Counted from the first letter of the stretch, positions 1 through 9,073 are shown. The stretch is 64,000 nt of DNA from JAEZDC01 sp036676415 (GCA_036676415.1 JAKFCX010000021.1:226854-290853); one strand, 5' to 3'. Numbers and translations are program-made. The notes: generated by a model from the sequence alone, not told the origin.

Positions 1-812
1 ATGTTGCTGCCAAACCCAAAGACCTTGAACATCCTTATGGCCATGGTAAAGCAGAGTTTATTTCTGCTGCAGTTGAAGGAACATTGATCGTTGCTTCGGG
101 ATTTCTTATCATCTATGAAACAGTTCAGAATTTTATTTTTCAAACAAAAATATATTCGCTTGATACCGGACTTTATCTGGTTGGTGCTACTGCTGTCATA
201 AACTTTGTTGCAGGAACAATTTGCCTTAAGATCGGCCGGAAGAACAAATCACTTGCATTGCAGGCCAGTGGTAAACATTTGCAAACAGATACTTACTCTA
301 CACTGGCAATTATCGCAGGACTCATCTTAATGATCACCACAAAGCTTTTCTGGCTGGATAAAGTGATTGCAATCGGAATGAGTGTGTTCATTATTTACAA
401 TGGCTATTTGATAATCCGGAAATCTTTAGCAGGCATCATGGATGAAGCGGATATGGATCTATTGAAACAGATGCTAACACTACTCAATGCAAACAAAAGA
501 GATAACTGGATCGATCTTCATAACCTGAGGGTAATAAAATATGGAAGTCGTTTACATGTAGATTGTCATCTCACCGTTCCGTGGTACCTGAATATTCATG
601 AAGCACATGTTGAAGTAGAAGCTTTGGAGAAGCTGATCAGGCTGGAATTCGGAGAATCACTTGAATTGTTTGTTCATACCGATGGATGCTTACCAATAAG
701 CTGCCCCATATGTATAAAAGATGATTGCCCGGTAAGGCAACAACCATTTAAAAAGAGACTGGAATGGACTTTAGAGAATATCTTGTCTGATAAAAAACAT
801 ACGGTTACTTGA
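1..812 (+). CDS. Cation diffusion facilitator (CDF) metal exporter, 3' part
   Basis: The 5' end lies outside the window; the open frame is already running at base 3. CDF proteins are inner-membrane antiporters that export Zn2+, Fe2+, Co2+ or Mn2+ in exchange for protons. The visible part begins with the conserved loop HPYGHGKAEF that precedes a transmembrane helix in this family. Hydrophobic helices follow, then a soluble C-terminal ZT-dimer-like domain with HVDCHLTVPWYLNIHEAH. The extreme C-terminus is Cys-rich (CPISCPICIKDDCP), which could add a metal site; this is inference. The gene converges on the next lipoprotein gene and overlaps its end by 8 bp. Substrate metal cannot be told from the sequence. 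Confidence 0.9.
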   Translation, partial: VAAKPKDLEHPYGHGKAEFISAAVEGTLIVASGFLIIYETVQNFIFQTKIYSLDTGLYLVGATAVINFVAGTICLKIGRKNKSLALQASGKHLQTDTYSTLAIIAGLILMITTKLFWLDKVIAIGMSVFIIYNGYLIIRKSLAGIMDEADMDLLKQMLTLLNANKRDNWIDLHNLRVIKYGSRLHVDCHLTVPWYLNIHEAHVEVEALEKLIRLEFGESLELFVHTDGCLPISCPICIKDDCPVRQQPFKKRLEWTLENILSDKKHTVT

Positions 813-1416
813 TCTCGTAAGCAACAAGTTCAGTTGTGTTCGTCATATTCTGGCCTGGAAAGGTGATAGCAAGATTACTGCTGATAAGCCCCACACCTTT
901 TGCATAATAATAATCACCACCTCCATTGCTGCCGAAAGGTGAAGTGAAATCCTGCCTTACATGAAAAACATCTGTATACGTTTTACCTTGTACCGTTTTG
1001 GTGATTCCTTTTTCTGTGATGGTATATTTTGCCGTGATATTGATTGATACGGTGCCAACCATAATCGGCACGGTAAACTGCCATGTTGCATTTACATTCT
1101 GATCTCCTTTTAGATATAACTCCTCAACTCCATTTGGAAGTACACCCTGGAAAGTAGCAAAACGAAAATAATCATTACCCACTTTTGCCTGGTATTGGTT
1201 AGGGCCATTAGAGTTGCTCAGGACCTTGTAGGTTCTCGTTAAAGCCACAGTGTCTTTATTGGTAACGGTGAGCTTTAAAGTGTTGCCATCACTGAGATAT
1301 GTCCAATTGGTGCCGACCGTTAAAGGGAGAAAATCCACTGCTGCTCCACCCTCAGTTTTTTTCTTGCAATTGCTGAATAAAATTATGCATAGCAATGGGA
1401 AGATGGCCTTTTTCAT
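805..1416 (-). CDS. Hypothetical lipoprotein
   Basis: This encodes 203 aa beginning with a classic lipoprotein signal: MKKAIFPLLCIILFSNC, with Cys17 as the likely acylation site followed by KKK. The rest is beta-rich with many Thr, Asn and Gly and no transmembrane segment, so a periplasmic or surface-exposed location is likely. Motifs such as LPLTVGTNWTYLSDG are typical of uncharacterised Bacteroidota lipoproteins, but I do not recognise a functional family. It stands alone, with its 3' end overlapping the converging CDF gene. Confidence 0.75.
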   Translation of the reverse strand: MKKAIFPLLCIILFSNCKKKTEGGAAVDFLPLTVGTNWTYLSDGNTLKLTVTNKDTVALTRTYKVLSNSNGPNQYQAKVGNDYFRFATFQGVLPNGVEELYLKGDQNVNATWQFTVPIMVGTVSINITAKYTITEKGITKTVQGKTYTDVFHVRQDFTSPFGSNGGGDYYYAKGVGLISSNLAITFPGQNMTNTTELVAYEIK

Positions 1417-1478
1417 TAGAAAGTTGTTTGGTTAAAGATAGCTACTAAAGCCGAGTAAAGGATCAATTTGCAGAAGAG

Positions 1479-1500
1479 TGCTCCGATAGCTATCGGAGCA
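1479..1500. repeat. Perfect 22-bp palindrome
   Basis: The two arms are exactly complementary around the centre CCGATAGCTATCGG, with TGCT/AGCA at the ends. It lies in the intergenic space before the M20 dipeptidase gene. There is no T-run, so it is not a normal intrinsic terminator. CCGATAGCTATCGG-type palindromes are, from memory, frequently iterated in Bacteroidota genomes; no second copy is visible in this window. Confidence 0.7.
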
Positions 1501-1570
1501 ACCGAAGCTGAATAGCAGCAATAGCTTCTGTATCATTAATAATATCAATTACTTCCTCTATTTTCGCCAT
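1490..1570 (-). pseudogene. Possible truncated small ORF ending in the palindrome
   Basis: The minus strand reads 26 codons, beginning MAKIEEVIDIINDTEAIAAI, and stops (TAG) inside the palindrome at 1479-1500. The acidic, helix-forming start resembles the beginning of small regulatory or antitoxin-like proteins, but it is too short to assign. It may be a real microprotein, the remnant of a gene interrupted by the palindromic repeat, or chance. No convincing promoter is seen. Confidence 0.2.
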
Positions 1571-1584
1571 CTAAATTTTTACCT

Positions 1585-2955
1585 ATGCAGGCATGGAAAG
1601 ATTACCAGGCACAGAATAAAGATCGTTTCCTGGATGAATTGCTTGAGTTGTTACGCATTCCAAGTGTGAGTGCCAGAAGTGAGCACAAAGAAGACATGGT
1701 TCGTTGTGCAGAAAAAGTAAAACAGCGTTTGCTGGAAGCCGGTGCAGATACAGTTGAGATCATGCCAACTGCAGGACATCCTGCTGTGTTTGGCGAAAAA
1801 ATTGTTGATCCATCCAAACCAACGGTGTTAGTATATGGTCATTACGATGTACAGCCTCCTGATCCTTTGGAGTTGTGGGATTCACCTCCATTTGAGCCTG
1901 TGATAAAAGACGGAAAAATTTTCGCAAGAGGTGCTTGTGATGATAAAGGACAATTCTACATGCACATTAAGGCTTTGGAAATAATGAACAAAACCAATGG
2001 TCTTCCGGTGAATGTGAAGTTTTTAATAGAAGGTGAAGAAGAGATCGGATCAAAACATCTTGGTGAATTTTTAGAAACGAATAAAGCAAAGTTGAAAGCG
2101 GACGTGATATTGATCAGCGATACTGCAATGCTGAGTTTAGATACTCCCAGTATTGATGTTGGCGTTCGTGGGTTGTCTTATATAGAAGTAGAAGTTACCG
2201 GTCCAAACCGTGATTTACACAGTGGTGTTTATGGTGGTGCTGTTGCAAACCCGATTACCATTCTTGCAAAGATGATTGCTTCTATGCATGATGAAAATAA
2301 TCACATTACTATTCCGGGATTCTATGATGATGTGGTAGAATCAACTAACGAAGAAAGAGCGGAGATGGCCAAAGCACCTTATGATGAAAATGAATTCAAA
2401 AAGGACCTTGGTGTAAAAACATTGTGGGGCGAAAAAGGTTATACTACCAATGAAAGAACAGGTATTCGTCCAACACTTGAGTTGAACGGAATCTGGGGTG
2501 GATATACAGGTGAAGGTGCAAAAACAGTTTTACCGGGTAAAGCATTTGCAAAAATCTCTGCACGTTTGGTTCCTAACCAGAAAAGTGCAAAGATGACAAA
2601 GCTGATCATTGATCATTTACACAAGATTGCACCTGATTACGTAACGGTGAAAGCTTCAGAACATCATGGTGGTGATCCTTATATGACACCCGTTGACAGC
2701 ACAGAATACAAAGCTGCATCCAAAGCCATTGAAACAACTTTTGGCATAGCTCCGATTCCTGTTAGAGGTGGTGGAAGTATTCCGATCACTGCTTTATTTG
2801 AAAGTGTGCTGGGTTGTAAAACGGTTTTCTTAGGTTTTGGTTTGGATAGTGACAATCTTCACAGTCCTAATGAAAAATTCAACATTGATAATTTTTATAA
2901 GGGTATTGAGACCATACCATATTTCCACCAGTATTATGCAGAGATGAAGTCTTGA
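1585..2955 (+). CDS. M20 family dipeptidase (metallopeptidase)
   Basis: This 456-aa cytosolic zinc peptidase hydrolyses dipeptides or short peptides. M20 metal ligands are in the expected order: YGHYDVQP (His86, Asp88), GACDDKGQF (Asp119/120), GEEEIGS (Glu152/153), a conserved Asp in LISDTAM, and the last His in DNLHSPNEKF near the C-terminus. The dimerisation domain sits between about residues 195 and 350, and carries the family motif LHSGVYGG. Length and start match the CNDP-like dipeptidase branch. No signal peptide is seen. A hairpin terminator follows 25 bp downstream. Confidence 0.93.
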   Translation: MQAWKDYQAQNKDRFLDELLELLRIPSVSARSEHKEDMVRCAEKVKQRLLEAGADTVEIMPTAGHPAVFGEKIVDPSKPTVLVYGHYDVQPPDPLELWDSPPFEPVIKDGKIFARGACDDKGQFYMHIKALEIMNKTNGLPVNVKFLIEGEEEIGSKHLGEFLETNKAKLKADVILISDTAMLSLDTPSIDVGVRGLSYIEVEVTGPNRDLHSGVYGGAVANPITILAKMIASMHDENNHITIPGFYDDVVESTNEERAEMAKAPYDENEFKKDLGVKTLWGEKGYTTNERTGIRPTLELNGIWGGYTGEGAKTVLPGKAFAKISARLVPNQKSAKMTKLIIDHLHKIAPDYVTVKASEHHGGDPYMTPVDSTEYKAASKAIETTFGIAPIPVRGGGSIPITALFESVLGCKTVFLGFGLDSDNLHSPNEKFNIDNFYKGIETIPYFHQYYAEMKS

Positions 2956-2979
2956 TGCTGGTTTTTTGATACTTGATTG

Positions 2980-3009
2980 AGCCTGTTGATTTTTTCAACG
3001 GGCTTTTTT
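2980..3009 (+). terminator. Rho-independent terminator of the M20 gene
   Basis: A stem AGCCTGTTGA / TCAACGGGCT (one G-U pair) is closed by a short T loop and followed by six T. It lies just after the dipeptidase stop codon. Confidence 0.8.
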
Positions 3010-3013
3010 ATTT

Positions 3014-3062
3014 GACCAGCAGACCAATGCTAATCATCTTCCGTTGTGTCACTCACTTCAAC
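3014..3062 (-). repeat. Dispersed 24-bp repeat, variant A, copy 1
   Basis: The core is at 3038-3062 and reads GTGAGTGACACAACGGAAG on the minus strand. The GTAC end is replaced by GTTGA, exactly as in the copy at 34933. A CTGCTGGT-like tail ends near 3014. It lies between the M20 gene and the glycosyltransferase gene. Confidence 0.85.
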
Positions 3063-3164
3063 GTTCAAAACTATAATCACCAGCAGTCTGCAACAGGTTG
3101 TGTATTCATTTATTATCACAATATCTCATTATCAAATTATTACATTCACTTAGCTTTGCGGCCA

Positions 3165-4751
3165 ATGGAATCAACTAAAGATTATCAATTCTCCAAAACC
3201 CAGGTATACATCCTTTTTGGAGTTGTGATATTTATTTTATTCTTCAAGCTCAATTCACCTCCTATTTATATTCTTGACGAAGCAAGAAATGCACAGGCAG
3301 GAAGAGAAATGTTTCATAGTGGTGACTGGATCGTTCCAACATTCAACGGAGAATTAAGAAGTCACAAGCCGGTTTTACATTATTGGTTTATGCAACCAGC
3401 TTATGCCGTGTTTGGTGAGAACGCTTTCGCTGCACGATTTTTTTCAGCAGTATTCGGTGTACTTACTATTCTTATTACATTTCTGTACACGAGAAAATTA
3501 TTTAACCAATCTGTTGCATTCTGCAGTGCCCTGGCTTTAGGATTAAGTACTCATTTTCTTTTTGAGTTCAGGTTAGCTGTTCCAGATCCTTACCTGATCT
3601 TCTTCAGCAGCCTTGGAACATTTGCAGCATTTACCTTCCTGCAGCTCGGGAAACGATCACAACTCTATATTGCTGCTGCAGCTTTTGCCCTGGCAACATT
3701 AGCAAAAGGCCCTGTGGCTATAGGCCTACCGGGAATTGCATTATTGCTTTGGGTGGTTTGGAAAAAAAAATGGAACAGGATATTCGATTGGTCAATGATC
3801 GTTGCCGCTGTAATTTTTCTGTTAGTAGCATTGCCCTGGTATATAGCTGTACATAAAGCAACGAATGGTCAGTGGACAGAGGAATTTTTCTTCAAACACA
3901 ATTTCAATCGTTTCTCTGAAGAAATGGAGGGTCATGGTGGAATATTCCTGATCACTATTGCTATTGTATTAATTGGAATGTTGCCTTTCACTTCATTCCT
4001 CGGAGAGTTAATTAAGAAAAGAAAAACCGTTTTTGGCAACGAAACAGTTCAGTTTGCTGCTTTGGTTACCCTTGTGTTCACCATTTTTTATTCTGTGTCG
4101 AGTACAAAGCTTCCGAATTATCCGATGCCATGTTATCCATTTTTTGCTGTAGTACTTGGTGCTTTCATTTCATATCTTATTAATGGAACAATAACTTCAA
4201 AACAATACCCGCAATACATTTTGCTGTTCATAATGACGGCAATTCCCATAGCAGGATATTTTGCCATTGAACAGGAAGAGGAAGCAAAGCACATCAGCTG
4301 GATTGCATTATCGTTATTAGTTGCTCCAATAATATTTACTGCTCATCTTATACAAAATAGAAAAGCCGACTGGTTTAGAAGAATAATCATTATTGCAATT
4401 GGTTACTCATTCTTCAATATTGTCTTCCTGCATATCGTTTATCCAACGCTGTACAATCAAAATCCGGTGAGTAAAACGATCAGGCTGGTAAATCAATATG
4501 ATCATATTTACTCCTACCAGATCTACAATCCGGGTTACAATTTTTATCTCAACACGAATATCAAAGAATATCCTTCTATTGATTCTATTAAGGGTAAACT
4601 CAACCAATATCCTGATGCCCTTATCCTCAGCAGGAAAGAATTTGAGGCTGAATTAAAAAACATCGGCCTTGAAGTTATTGCCGAACACCATGATATTTTT
4701 GAACTGCCTACAACCATTATCCTCAAGCAAAATGAAGCAACAAAGCCTTAA
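3165..4751 (+). CDS. Glycosyltransferase family 39 (ArnT/PMT-like) membrane protein
   Basis: This 528-aa integral membrane protein resembles the enzymes that transfer sugars from a polyprenyl-phosphate donor to lipid A or protein on the periplasmic face. The first loop carries the catalytic-type motif YILDEARNAQAGREM. About eleven hydrophobic segments follow, then a small C-terminal soluble domain. I start at the ATG at 3165 (MESTKDYQFSK). The open frame continues upstream to 2973, but that stretch runs through a terminator and an intergenic repeat and adds no membrane or signal features. The end overlaps the PAP2 gene start by 20 bp, which suggests translational coupling. Substrate is unknown. 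Confidence 0.85.
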   Translation: MESTKDYQFSKTQVYILFGVVIFILFFKLNSPPIYILDEARNAQAGREMFHSGDWIVPTFNGELRSHKPVLHYWFMQPAYAVFGENAFAARFFSAVFGVLTILITFLYTRKLFNQSVAFCSALALGLSTHFLFEFRLAVPDPYLIFFSSLGTFAAFTFLQLGKRSQLYIAAAAFALATLAKGPVAIGLPGIALLLWVVWKKKWNRIFDWSMIVAAVIFLLVALPWYIAVHKATNGQWTEEFFFKHNFNRFSEEMEGHGGIFLITIAIVLIGMLPFTSFLGELIKKRKTVFGNETVQFAALVTLVFTIFYSVSSTKLPNYPMPCYPFFAVVLGAFISYLINGTITSKQYPQYILLFIMTAIPIAGYFAIEQEEEAKHISWIALSLLVAPIIFTAHLIQNRKADWFRRIIIIAIGYSFFNIVFLHIVYPTLYNQNPVSKTIRLVNQYDHIYSYQIYNPGYNFYLNTNIKEYPSIDSIKGKLNQYPDALILSRKEFEAELKNIGLEVIAEHHDIFELPTTIILKQNEATKP

Positions 4752-5385
4752 TTACAAATCATTCAGAATAGGAATATGGCTATCATTACCTATTGCCCTC
4801 GTCCTATTCTACCTTACCTATAGCTACGGCCTGAAAGAATCTTTTTTAATGTTGAATGGCGATGGAGGCCAAATCTCAGATATCTTCTTTAAGATTTTCA
4901 CCTATTTCGGTGATGCTATTCTTTGGATTCCTATGTTAGCTTTCATAATCTGGAAGAAAAGAAAATTATACCTCGCTTTGGTTACAGCCAGCTTTACACT
5001 AGTGACCATTTTTGTACAGGTATGTAAATATTTTATTGTACCTGACGAAGCACGTCCAACACGTTATATCACTGATGGATCTTTTATTCATACCGTTGAA
5101 GGAGTGACTGTACATTCTTTTTCCAGTTTCCCTTCCGGACATACTGCTACTGCATTTACTTTTTTCCTGATGATCTGTTTAATGACAAGGAGAAAATGGT
5201 GGTTACCAGTTGGACTAATCACAGCAATACTTGTTGGCTATTCAAGAATATATTTAGCCCAGCATTTCCCATTAGATGTTGCAGCGGGAATTATTGTTGC
5301 GATTGTATCCGTAAGCTTAGCTGTTCCTTTTCAAAAGTGGATTGACAACCGAAATCTCAAAGTAAGCAAAGATGTAAAAGCTTAA
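4732..5385 (+). CDS. PAP2 superfamily membrane phosphatase
   Basis: This 217-aa, roughly six-helix membrane phosphatase has all three PAP2 motifs: Lys99 and the RP pair at 108-109 (KYFIVPDEARP), SFPSGHTAT (His137), and SRIYLAQHFPLD (Arg182, His188, Asp192). Such enzymes remove phosphate from undecaprenyl pyrophosphate, phosphatidic acid or lipid A. The chosen start, MKQQSLNYKS, overlaps the upstream GT39 gene; a longer upstream frame exists but is mostly internal to that gene. Coupling with a polyprenyl-phosphate-sugar transferase suggests recycling of the lipid carrier or envelope-lipid modification (inference). Confidence 0.88.
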   Translation: MKQQSLNYKSFRIGIWLSLPIALVLFYLTYSYGLKESFLMLNGDGGQISDIFFKIFTYFGDAILWIPMLAFIIWKKRKLYLALVTASFTLVTIFVQVCKYFIVPDEARPTRYITDGSFIHTVEGVTVHSFSSFPSGHTATAFTFFLMICLMTRRKWWLPVGLITAILVGYSRIYLAQHFPLDVAAGIIVAIVSVSLAVPFQKWIDNRNLKVSKDVKA

Positions 5386-5386
5386 T

Positions 5387-5419
5387 AAAGAAAAGGCCAC
5401 CGATTGGCAGCCTTTCTTA
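5387..5419. terminator. Weak bidirectional terminator-like hairpin
   Basis: Imperfect stem AAGAAAAGGC / GCCTTTCTT lies between the converging PAP2 and metalloprotease genes. Confidence 0.45.
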
Positions 5420-5435
5420 GATCCATTATAATTTA

Positions 5436-6653
5436 TTACTTTATTGTTTTTGAGAAAGCGATTGGCGCTGATCTTAAAAGGTATTTCACTTCATCTCCAT
5501 CAATCAATTTGGCTACAAAGTAAATCATCAGATCATTTCTTCCTTTATTCAGGCTGATAGCAGAGTAAGGAATAAAGAACTCAATATCTTTCAAATTCTT
5601 ATTTACTGCATAAGTTTTACCTGCAGGAAGATTGAAGGTTTGTGAAGTTCCAACGATCATATCCGGATTTTGTGCATGTGCAACAAAATTGTAGTCTTTG
5701 TCAAGAATGTAAGCGATGAAAACTACCTTTCCCTGCTTGCCGGCTGTGCTGATCTCAAACTCAGGAAAATACGAGAAGCCCTGTTTTGCCTGGTTATCGA
5801 TAACTGCTGTATTCGTAAAATCAAAGATGGTAAAACGAGCCACTTCATGTTTTCTATCTACTCCAGTTGGTGGATAAGCTACTTTTGCTAGTTCCTTATC
5901 ACCTTCTGAAAGAGCGAAATTAGATTTGACAGAATAGCCATCAAATGTCCAATTCGATTTTATGTAGTAGTGCATAATGCTCTTATTATCGTAGTTAGTA
6001 CCATTTGTATAGCTGGTTGCAAATTGTTGGAAAAGATTGTAATCAATTTGCTCTTTCGTCCAGCCATTAGATTCCATGATGTCTTTGTAAACAGCTTCTT
6101 TATTCCAGTTAATTCCGGAAACTGGGCTAAAATGTTCGTGAAGAAACCCTATTGCATGACCCATTTCATGCATAACTGTTCCTTTAAATTCAAAACCATA
6201 GAACTGTCCCTTATAAAAGAATTCTGAAGTATCAATGTTCATCGTTTGTTCATCTTGCGGGATAGTCCTGCACTGAGTTCCTAGGCTTGAATTATGCCCC
6301 AGGCCTTCTGCTAAAAGAATTCGGATATGAGTTTCACCGTAGTCAACAAACTCAAACCGAATGTTGGCATATTTCTCCCATTCTCTGGCTGCAGCGATCA
6401 CAAGATCTCTGAGTGTCTTACTCCCTTCGAATATTCTCACTTTAAGCGTGGTGCCTGCATTCCAGAGGTAGTAATTGTCGGCCAGGCCTCTAATTCCGTT
6501 TGATGAAGTATCACTGTCTACAGCAGATGACCTTTCCGGTTGTTTTGCTGTACAGAACATATTTACTTCGTGTTTCTGAACTTTTTTCTGAGCTATACCT
6601 TGTATAGCTAATGTGAATAATAACAGGGTGAATGTGTAGCGTAGCGTTTTCAT
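5436..6653 (-). CDS. Secreted astacin-like (M12A) zinc metalloprotease
   Basis: This 405-aa protein begins with the signal peptide MKTLRYTFTLLLFTLAIQGI and is cleaved near AQ22. The extended zinc motif HEMGHAIGFLHE (His162, Glu163, His166, His172) and the Met-turn SIMHYY are those of astacin/matrix-in-like metzincins. The catalytic domain covers about residues 55-265. The C-terminal 140 residues form a beta-rich domain I do not recognise. No T9SS sorting domain is visible, so final location (periplasm or outside) is open. It is a single gene flanked by a convergent PAP2 gene and tRNA-Pro. Function is probably extracellular protein degradation. Confidence 0.85.
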   Translation of the reverse strand: MKTLRYTFTLLLFTLAIQGIAQKKVQKHEVNMFCTAKQPERSSAVDSDTSSNGIRGLADNYYLWNAGTTLKVRIFEGSKTLRDLVIAAAREWEKYANIRFEFVDYGETHIRILLAEGLGHNSSLGTQCRTIPQDEQTMNIDTSEFFYKGQFYGFEFKGTVMHEMGHAIGFLHEHFSPVSGINWNKEAVYKDIMESNGWTKEQIDYNLFQQFATSYTNGTNYDNKSIMHYYIKSNWTFDGYSVKSNFALSEGDKELAKVAYPPTGVDRKHEVARFTIFDFTNTAVIDNQAKQGFSYFPEFEISTAGKQGKVVFIAYILDKDYNFVAHAQNPDMIVGTSQTFNLPAGKTYAVNKNLKDIEFFIPYSAISLNKGRNDLMIYFVAKLIDGDEVKYLLRSAPIAFSKTIK

Positions 6654-6858
6654 TTTACAATTAAGTTTAATAGTTTAAATTTTTTAGTTTCTGTTCTGAT
6701 CGTTCTATTCGAATTATTCTTTCGCAAGAACATACTAAGGATGTGAGACTTAATTGCATTACACATTGTAACAGGGCTATTTGCATTTCTTTTGCATTTA
6801 AGAAATAAACTCGTTCAGCATTTTTTTGTGGTCCTGAACTTTGTGTGTTGATTGCCCT

Positions 6859-6866
6859 TATATTTG
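6859..6866 (+). promoter_or_regulatory. -7 promoter box of tRNA-Pro
   Basis: TATATTTG matches the Bacteroidota -7 consensus TAnnTTTG, 17 bp before the mature tRNA. An upstream TTTG exists at 6840-6843, but its spacing (15) is short. Confidence 0.6.
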
Positions 6867-6883
6867 CACTCCTTTAAAGGAAT

Positions 6884-6957
6884 CGGGAGGTAGTTCAGCC
6901 CGGTAGAATACCTGGTTTGGGACCAGGGGGTCGCAGGTTCGAATCCTGTCCTCCCGA
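6884..6957 (+). tRNA. tRNA-Pro (anticodon UGG)
   Basis: The 7-bp acceptor stem is CGGGAGG / CCTCCCG with A as discriminator. The anticodon arm is CCTGG-TTTGGGA-CCAGG with TGG in the loop, and the T arm contains GGTTCGAATCC. CCA is not encoded. Arms are complete, so it should be functional. Confidence 0.95.
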
Positions 6958-6964
6958 CTACCGG

Positions 6965-6993
6965 AAAGAGTCAGATTATCTGGCTCTTTTTTT
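6965..6993 (+). terminator. Terminator of tRNA-Pro
   Basis: Stem AAGAGTCAGA / TCTGGCTCTT is followed by a run of T. Confidence 0.75.
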
Positions 6994-7012
6994 ATATCAC
7001 CAGGTGAATAAA

Positions 7013-7039
7013 AAAAGCGAAGCATTACACTTCGCTTTT
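7013..7039. terminator. Bidirectional terminator
   Basis: Perfect 10-bp stem AAAAGCGAAG / CTTCGCTTTT with a 7-nt loop and A/T tracts on both sides. It lies 20 bp after the stop of the caspase-like gene (minus strand). Confidence 0.75.
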
Positions 7040-7058
7040 AAAAATCATTATCAGTCCT

Positions 7059-9020
7059 TTACCGTTTAATGCTAAATGATCTTGTAATTACACCAACTTC
7101 ATCAACTTTTACAGGGCGAACCATGCTTGATCTTGTTGAAACCTGGTCAGCTCCATCTTTGAACATATCGTCCAATACATTTTCAATACCGGACTTATGT
7201 GCTGCACTTCTGGTTGCTGACCTGGATATTACAGGCCTGAGGTCCATTGCTGTTTTGGTAAATATGAACTTCATGAACTCCCTGCCAGCCGGGGTTCCTT
7301 CGTCTACTTCAACTTCTTCGATAAGAAATGTCGCCTTTGGTTGAATGGCGAAATCTTCAGCAGTAGTTCCTTCATAGGGTATTAACACCTTCACCTCGTT
7401 GTTCGGCATCAGGTCTATAAGGTTAAAATAAACTGGATAAGCGTTGTTATTAGTGATCTTAATATTAAACATATCCTTTGCCTGCATCCAGATATCTGTT
7501 CCATTTGCATTTGCTGGATTTACAGGAATGATCTCCACTGTAACATTCTGAACCAATGCTCCCCCATCAGCCATATTTCTCAGGTAGTTAATACGCATTG
7601 CTTTTTTAAGATTGTCAAGCATCTGTTTCATTTTATCCTGAGATAACGTATCTCCTTTTTTCAGTGTGACATTCCACCTTGTACTGTCAGATTTGTCTAT
7701 AAGGTTAATTGTATCAATTCCCGCTTTACTGCTTTTTATCTCGAAAATATAATCTGGATTATCACCAACAGATAGATACTGGTACGGAGAAATGAATCGC
7801 TTAACCTGGCTGATGAGCATCGTTTGTTGCTTTGCCTTTTCATCATTTGCTCTGAAAGAAAGTATCGCAGTAAAATCGCCAAATCCTGATTCGTCGATCT
7901 TTACTTTGTAAGCTTCGCCCTTCGCTAATTTATTACTAATTGTGCCCACACTCTGGAAACTTCCGGCTACAGTTATATAGCCTTCCGCCATTGGTGTTGT
8001 TTCGTCTTTATCGTTCAAGGCATACAATGTGAACTTTGTTCCTTTGGTAGTATTGTTCAAAAAGCCAGCATTGATCAAAACTGTTGTATCATTTACCCAC
8101 TTCTGAATGCCGATATAACTCATTGGTGGTATAAATTTTCCACCAAACACTTCCTGGTTAACATTACCCTCTATCATTGGTATTTGCTGAGGGAACTTGG
8201 CCTGTATCTGAGCCCTAATCTTTTCAAACAAATACTGGTAAGTGCTTCCCGGCTTTAATTCAGCAACAGCTCTGGCAAATGCATAGGAAAGTGAACCTAC
8301 ACCTGCATTTTCATTATCCTTAGTTTCAAAATTCACCTGGTGTGGACTTGAAGCACTAAACACGATCATATTGCCAATACCGTTTCCAAAGAATTCATCA
8401 GCAGAAGTATTGGAAGCAAAACTTACTTTAATGTTTGGCTGGTATCCTGGTTTTTTAAAAGGCTCGGGATTTCCTCTTGCCTGGAATTCTGGACCTCTTG
8501 TAGCAGTACCTGAATGGCAGGCATCAACAATAACAACTAGGCTCCCTGTTGCACCAATTTTGGATCTTATCAGGTTTAACTTGTTACCCAATTCATCGTC
8601 TCGCAAATGTTTCTCGCCTTTGTATGTTACAGGATCATAATAGGCTGCAGCATCATAAGGTATCAAAGCTTCATCATAACCGTCTGTTTCGTCATTATTA
8701 TCATCGAAAATCTGTTGTCCATGGCCTGAGAAGTGAAACACTACCACATCTCCGGTCTGTGATTTTTGAATGAGATCATCCAAAGCTTTTAAGATACCGA
8801 TCTTAGTCGCTCTTTGGTTCAGAAGCGTATCGATATCTCTTTCGGTAAATCCATTTTGGAGCAAAGCTGCTTTAATGTATTTGATGTCATTAACTGAGCT
8901 AAGACTTTTCCAACCTCCATTGGTGGGATATTCGCCAACGGCTACAATCAATCCCAATTTTCGCTGTGAGATAGCTGAAAGCGATATCAGCAAGCATGTA
9001 AGTAGAAGTAAGCGTTTCAT
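7059..9020 (-). CDS. Caspase-family (C14, metacaspase-like) secreted protein
   Basis: This 653-aa protein has an N-terminal signal peptide (MKRLLLLTCLLISLSAIS) followed directly by a caspase p20-like domain. The catalytic dyad is clear: His100 in HFSGHGQQ and Cys168 in VDACHSGT. The peptidase domain covers about residues 20-270. A middle region of unknown fold follows, and then a segment around residues 500-600 (NAYPVYFNLIDLMPNNEVKV) resembles DUF4384, a domain often fused to bacterial caspases. Family knowledge predicts Cys-dependent cleavage after Arg, Lys or Asp. Export by a signal peptide argues against an intracellular cell-death role. It is monocistronic, next to tRNA-Ser. Confidence 0.85.
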   Translation of the reverse strand: MKRLLLLTCLLISLSAISQRKLGLIVAVGEYPTNGGWKSLSSVNDIKYIKAALLQNGFTERDIDTLLNQRATKIGILKALDDLIQKSQTGDVVVFHFSGHGQQIFDDNNDETDGYDEALIPYDAAAYYDPVTYKGEKHLRDDELGNKLNLIRSKIGATGSLVVIVDACHSGTATRGPEFQARGNPEPFKKPGYQPNIKVSFASNTSADEFFGNGIGNMIVFSASSPHQVNFETKDNENAGVGSLSYAFARAVAELKPGSTYQYLFEKIRAQIQAKFPQQIPMIEGNVNQEVFGGKFIPPMSYIGIQKWVNDTTVLINAGFLNNTTKGTKFTLYALNDKDETTPMAEGYITVAGSFQSVGTISNKLAKGEAYKVKIDESGFGDFTAILSFRANDEKAKQQTMLISQVKRFISPYQYLSVGDNPDYIFEIKSSKAGIDTINLIDKSDSTRWNVTLKKGDTLSQDKMKQMLDNLKKAMRINYLRNMADGGALVQNVTVEIIPVNPANANGTDIWMQAKDMFNIKITNNNAYPVYFNLIDLMPNNEVKVLIPYEGTTAEDFAIQPKATFLIEEVEVDEGTPAGREFMKFIFTKTAMDLRPVISRSATRSAAHKSGIENVLDDMFKDGADQVSTRSSMVRPVKVDEVGVITRSFSIKR

Positions 9021-9073
9021 ATCTGGTTGTTTTGTACGGACTAAAGATTCAACAAGTTAACTAATTACATAAA

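Noticed and set aside
1490..1570. Toxin-antitoxin locus
   Set aside because: Only a 26-codon fragment is present and there is no partner gene.
2973..3164. N-terminal extension of the GT39 gene
   Set aside because: The stretch covers a terminator and a repeat copy, and its predicted residues show no membrane or family features.
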